Positions 6,282 through 7,853 of a stretch of DNA of 7,853 nt are shown in pieces (position 1 is the stretch's first letter; each line of letters starts with the position of its first letter). The translations under genes and the position numbers were made by a program. The notes under the pieces were generated by a model that worked only from the letters and a program-made list of their open reading frames with translations, did not search any database and had not been told where the DNA came from. This stretch comes from an uncultured Bacteroidales bacterium (GTDB lineage: Bacteria; Bacteroidota; Bacteroidia; Bacteroidales; Muribaculaceae), in NCBI GenBank assembly GCA_947176515.1, contig CAMWQZ010000040.1, positions 1-7,853 on the forward strand, written 5' to 3'.

Positions 6282-6306
6282 TCATCATTTAGAAAATAAT
6301 AGAGCC

Positions 6307-7611
6307 ATGTCAAACCCCGAATCACTCTTGCATATCGACGACCTGATGACATTCATGGACGCGTCGCCCGTCAACTTTTTTGCCGTAGAGACCATGCGTC
6401 GTCGACTCGAAGCAGCTGACTTTATCTGCCTCGACCAATCTGAGCCGTGGACGCTCGAACCTGGCGGACGATATTATGTCATCAAAAACGGATCCGCCAT
6501 CTTTGCATTCGTTGCTGGCAACGGCGCGCCGTCTGATGGTTTCAAGATTATCTCTGCGCATAGTGATTCGCCTGGGTTCCGCATCAAGCCTCATGCCGAA
6601 ATCGCGGCTCCTGGCGGTGTGCTAAAACTCAATACCGAAGTCTACGGAGGTCCGATACTTTACACATGGTTTGACCGTCCGCTCTCTATTGCCGGAAGGG
6701 TAATCTTGCGCAGCCATGACCCACTCCACCCCGAGCACCAGCTCGTAAAATTCGACCGTCCGCTCTTGACAATCCCTCATCTTGCCATCCATTTCAACCG
6801 TTCAGTAAATGATGGCAACCATCTGTCAAAGCAAAAAGACATGCTCCCTGTCCTCGCGATGATTAACAATGCAGCTGAGCGCGATAATTACCTTATTAAC
6901 ATGGTTGCCGACCAGCTTGGTGTCGATCGGTCTGAAATTCTCGATTTCGACCTGTCACTTTACGACACCACGCCGGCATGTCTCGTTGGCGCTAACGACG
7001 AATTTATCACCTCTGGTCGCCTCGATGATCTTAGCATGGCATATAGCGCTCTATCTGCCCTGCTCGAATCTCACGATTCGTCGATGACTCGCGTAATGGC
7101 TGTTTTCGACAACGAAGAAACGGGCTCCGGCACCAAGCAAGGAGCTGCCTCTCCCGAACTCGACTATATCTTACGCCGCGTCTGCTCTGCCCTCGGCGGC
7201 AACGAGGAAGACAATTTACGTGCAATTGCCAAATCTTTTATGGTCTCAGCCGATAACGCCCACGGCATACATCCCAACTACCCCGAAAAACAAGACCCCA
7301 CTAACCATCCGCGTCTCGGAGGTGGTCCGGTTATCAAGATTAATGCCAACTGTAAATATATGACTGATGCCGACTCGGCGGCCGTGTTCCGCGTAATATG
7401 CGAGCGCGCCGGTGTTCCCTATCAGTATTTCGTAAATCATAGCGACGTGGCAGGCGGCTCTACGCTCGGCAATATTCTCACCTCCCAGATTCCTCTCCGG
7501 GGTGTCGACATGGGTGCAGCACTTTGGGCCATGCACTCCGTCCGCGAGACAGCGTCTGCCATCGACCACGAATACATCATCGCGGCCTTTAAAGAATTTT
7601 ACAACTGCTAA
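6307..7611 (+). CDS. M18 family zinc aminopeptidase (aspartyl aminopeptidase-like)
   Basis: A 434-residue cytoplasmic metallo-aminopeptidase of family M18 (DNPEP/ApeB type), which removes N-terminal residues, often acidic ones, from peptides and normally works as a large oligomer with two metal ions per active site. All expected ligands are in place by comparison with the family: His85 in SAHSDSPGF, Asp240 in SGRLDDL, catalytic Glu270 and Glu271 in DNEETGSGT, Asp316 in SADNAHGIHPNYPEK, and His410 in MHSVRE. NHSDVAGGSTLG (377-388) is also family-typical. Length matches the bacterial members. It begins 25 bases after the DUF5063 stop with no promoter of the TAnnTTTG type in between, so it is likely the last gene of the operon. 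The terminator at 7642-7668 follows. Substrate preference cannot be read from the sequence, so I give no gene symbol (relatives are called apeB). Confidence 0.93.
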   Translation: MSNPESLLHIDDLMTFMDASPVNFFAVETMRRRLEAADFICLDQSEPWTLEPGGRYYVIKNGSAIFAFVAGNGAPSDGFKIISAHSDSPGFRIKPHAEIAAPGGVLKLNTEVYGGPILYTWFDRPLSIAGRVILRSHDPLHPEHQLVKFDRPLLTIPHLAIHFNRSVNDGNHLSKQKDMLPVLAMINNAAERDNYLINMVADQLGVDRSEILDFDLSLYDTTPACLVGANDEFITSGRLDDLSMAYSALSALLESHDSSMTRVMAVFDNEETGSGTKQGAASPELDYILRRVCSALGGNEEDNLRAIAKSFMVSADNAHGIHPNYPEKQDPTNHPRLGGGPVIKINANCKYMTDADSAAVFRVICERAGVPYQYFVNHSDVAGGSTLGNILTSQIPLRGVDMGAALWAMHSVRETASAIDHEYIIAAFKEFYNC

Positions 7612-7641
7612 ACCAAAAGCCACAACGGTTTCAAAATAAAA

Positions 7642-7668
7642 TCCCGGTGAGATTTAATCTCATCGGGA
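7642..7668 (+). terminator. Rho-independent terminator of the yicC-M18 operon
   Basis: A 12-bp stem (7642-7653 with 7657-7668) contains one G-T (G-U in RNA) wobble and closes a 3-base TTA loop. It is followed by CTTTCTTTAAT. It lies 30 bases after the aminopeptidase stop. The wobble is tolerated only in the plus-strand RNA, so it fits plus-strand termination of the operon. Confidence 0.85.
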
Positions 7669-7684
7669 CTTTCTTTAATCTACA

Positions 7685-7712
7685 AAAAAAGACTCATCAC
7701 TGAGTCCTTTTT
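7685..7712 (-). terminator. Probable minus-strand terminator at the right edge
   Basis: GACTCA (7691-7696) pairs with TGAGTC (7701-7706) around a 4-base loop. The stem extends through A-tract/T-tract pairing (7685-7689 with 7708-7712). The connecting position is a G-U wobble on the minus strand but an A-C mismatch on the plus strand, and the minus strand ends in TTTTTTTG. It therefore best terminates transcription arriving from the right, converging on the operon terminator 17 bases away. It could also act as a back-up for the plus-strand operon. Confidence 0.6.
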
Positions 7713-7853
7713 AAAGGTTTCCAATAGGTACAATTTCTAAGGTAAAAAAGATTGTTTTAGGTTTGCGCGACAAAGTTGCGGCTTTTATGTCGACTTGCCA
7801 AATAAATTTATATGTTTTACGACATAGTTTTTGGGCATGATTTATAGTTAGAC
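7713..7853 (-). other. Unresolved right-edge region (partial gene end or small RNA)
   Basis: No confident gene. On the minus strand one frame is open from the window edge to a TAA at 7711-7713 (46 codons, ending in VPIGNL), and the terminator at 7685-7712 starts right at that stop codon. This is what the 3' end of a gene would look like, but 46 codons is short enough to arise by chance and I do not recognise the peptide. The same strand carries a promoter-like TTTG (7799-7802), 20-base spacer and CAACTTTG (7771-7778), one base off TAnnTTTG. A transcript from there would start near 7764 and end near 7685, giving an RNA of about 80 nt. The two readings compete. No plus-strand feature is seen. 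Confidence 0.25.

Noticed and set aside
7246..7623. 125-codon minus-strand frame opposite the aminopeptidase
   Set aside because: It lies across the metal-ligand-bearing part of the M18 gene; it has no minus-strand promoter or family motif.

Overview
The window looks like chromosomal DNA from a Bacteroidota bacterium, most likely order Bacteroidales and possibly a gut Muribaculaceae- or Bacteroides-like lineage. Three things point there. Promoter -7 boxes of the Bacteroidetes type TAnnTTTG lie upstream of several genes. The genes lack strong Shine-Dalgarno sequences and have A/T-rich leaders. The protein set is also typical: the gene order yicC-gmk-nadD-DUF5063, a DUF308 membrane protein, and a secreted fibronectin-III / jelly-roll protein with a T9SS-like C-terminal domain. 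The family-level placement is inference.

Left part (1-3525), all genes on the minus strand. Bases 1-192 hold a TATCTTTG box that reads leftward out of the window, a dyad at its predicted start point, and the terminator of the next gene. A 623-residue secreted multidomain protein (193-2064) has its own -7 box upstream and a wobble-paired hairpin terminator downstream. A six-helix DUF308/HdeD-like membrane protein (2218-2757) ends at another minus-strand terminator. tsaB (2830-3525), a subunit of the tRNA t6A-synthesis machinery, starts from a TAACTTTG box and may be co-transcribed with the DUF308 gene.

Centre and right (3526-7680), all genes on the plus strand. A compact divergent control region carries mirror-image TAACTTTG boxes for tsaB and yicC. 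From the second box runs a tight five-gene series with gaps of 4 to 25 bases: yicC (YicC/YloC-type endoribonuclease), gmk (GMP to GDP), nadD (NaMN to NaAD), a DUF5063 protein of unknown function, and an M18 zinc aminopeptidase. A strong hairpin terminator at 7642-7668 closes it. The operon combines RNA turnover, guanine nucleotide supply, NAD synthesis and peptide recycling, which are housekeeping growth functions.

Right edge (7673-7853). A second hairpin fits best as a minus-strand terminator for something entering from the right. Two readings compete: the last 46 codons of a gene that continues beyond the window, or a short RNA of about 80 nt that starts at a promoter-like TTTG-N20-CAACTTTG. 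Neither is proven.

I saw no tRNA, rRNA, CRISPR array, insertion sequence or phage gene. The genes look intact and mostly conserved. The less ordinary points are the nested domain layout of the secreted protein, the shared divergent promoter, the DUF5063 gene and the unresolved right edge.
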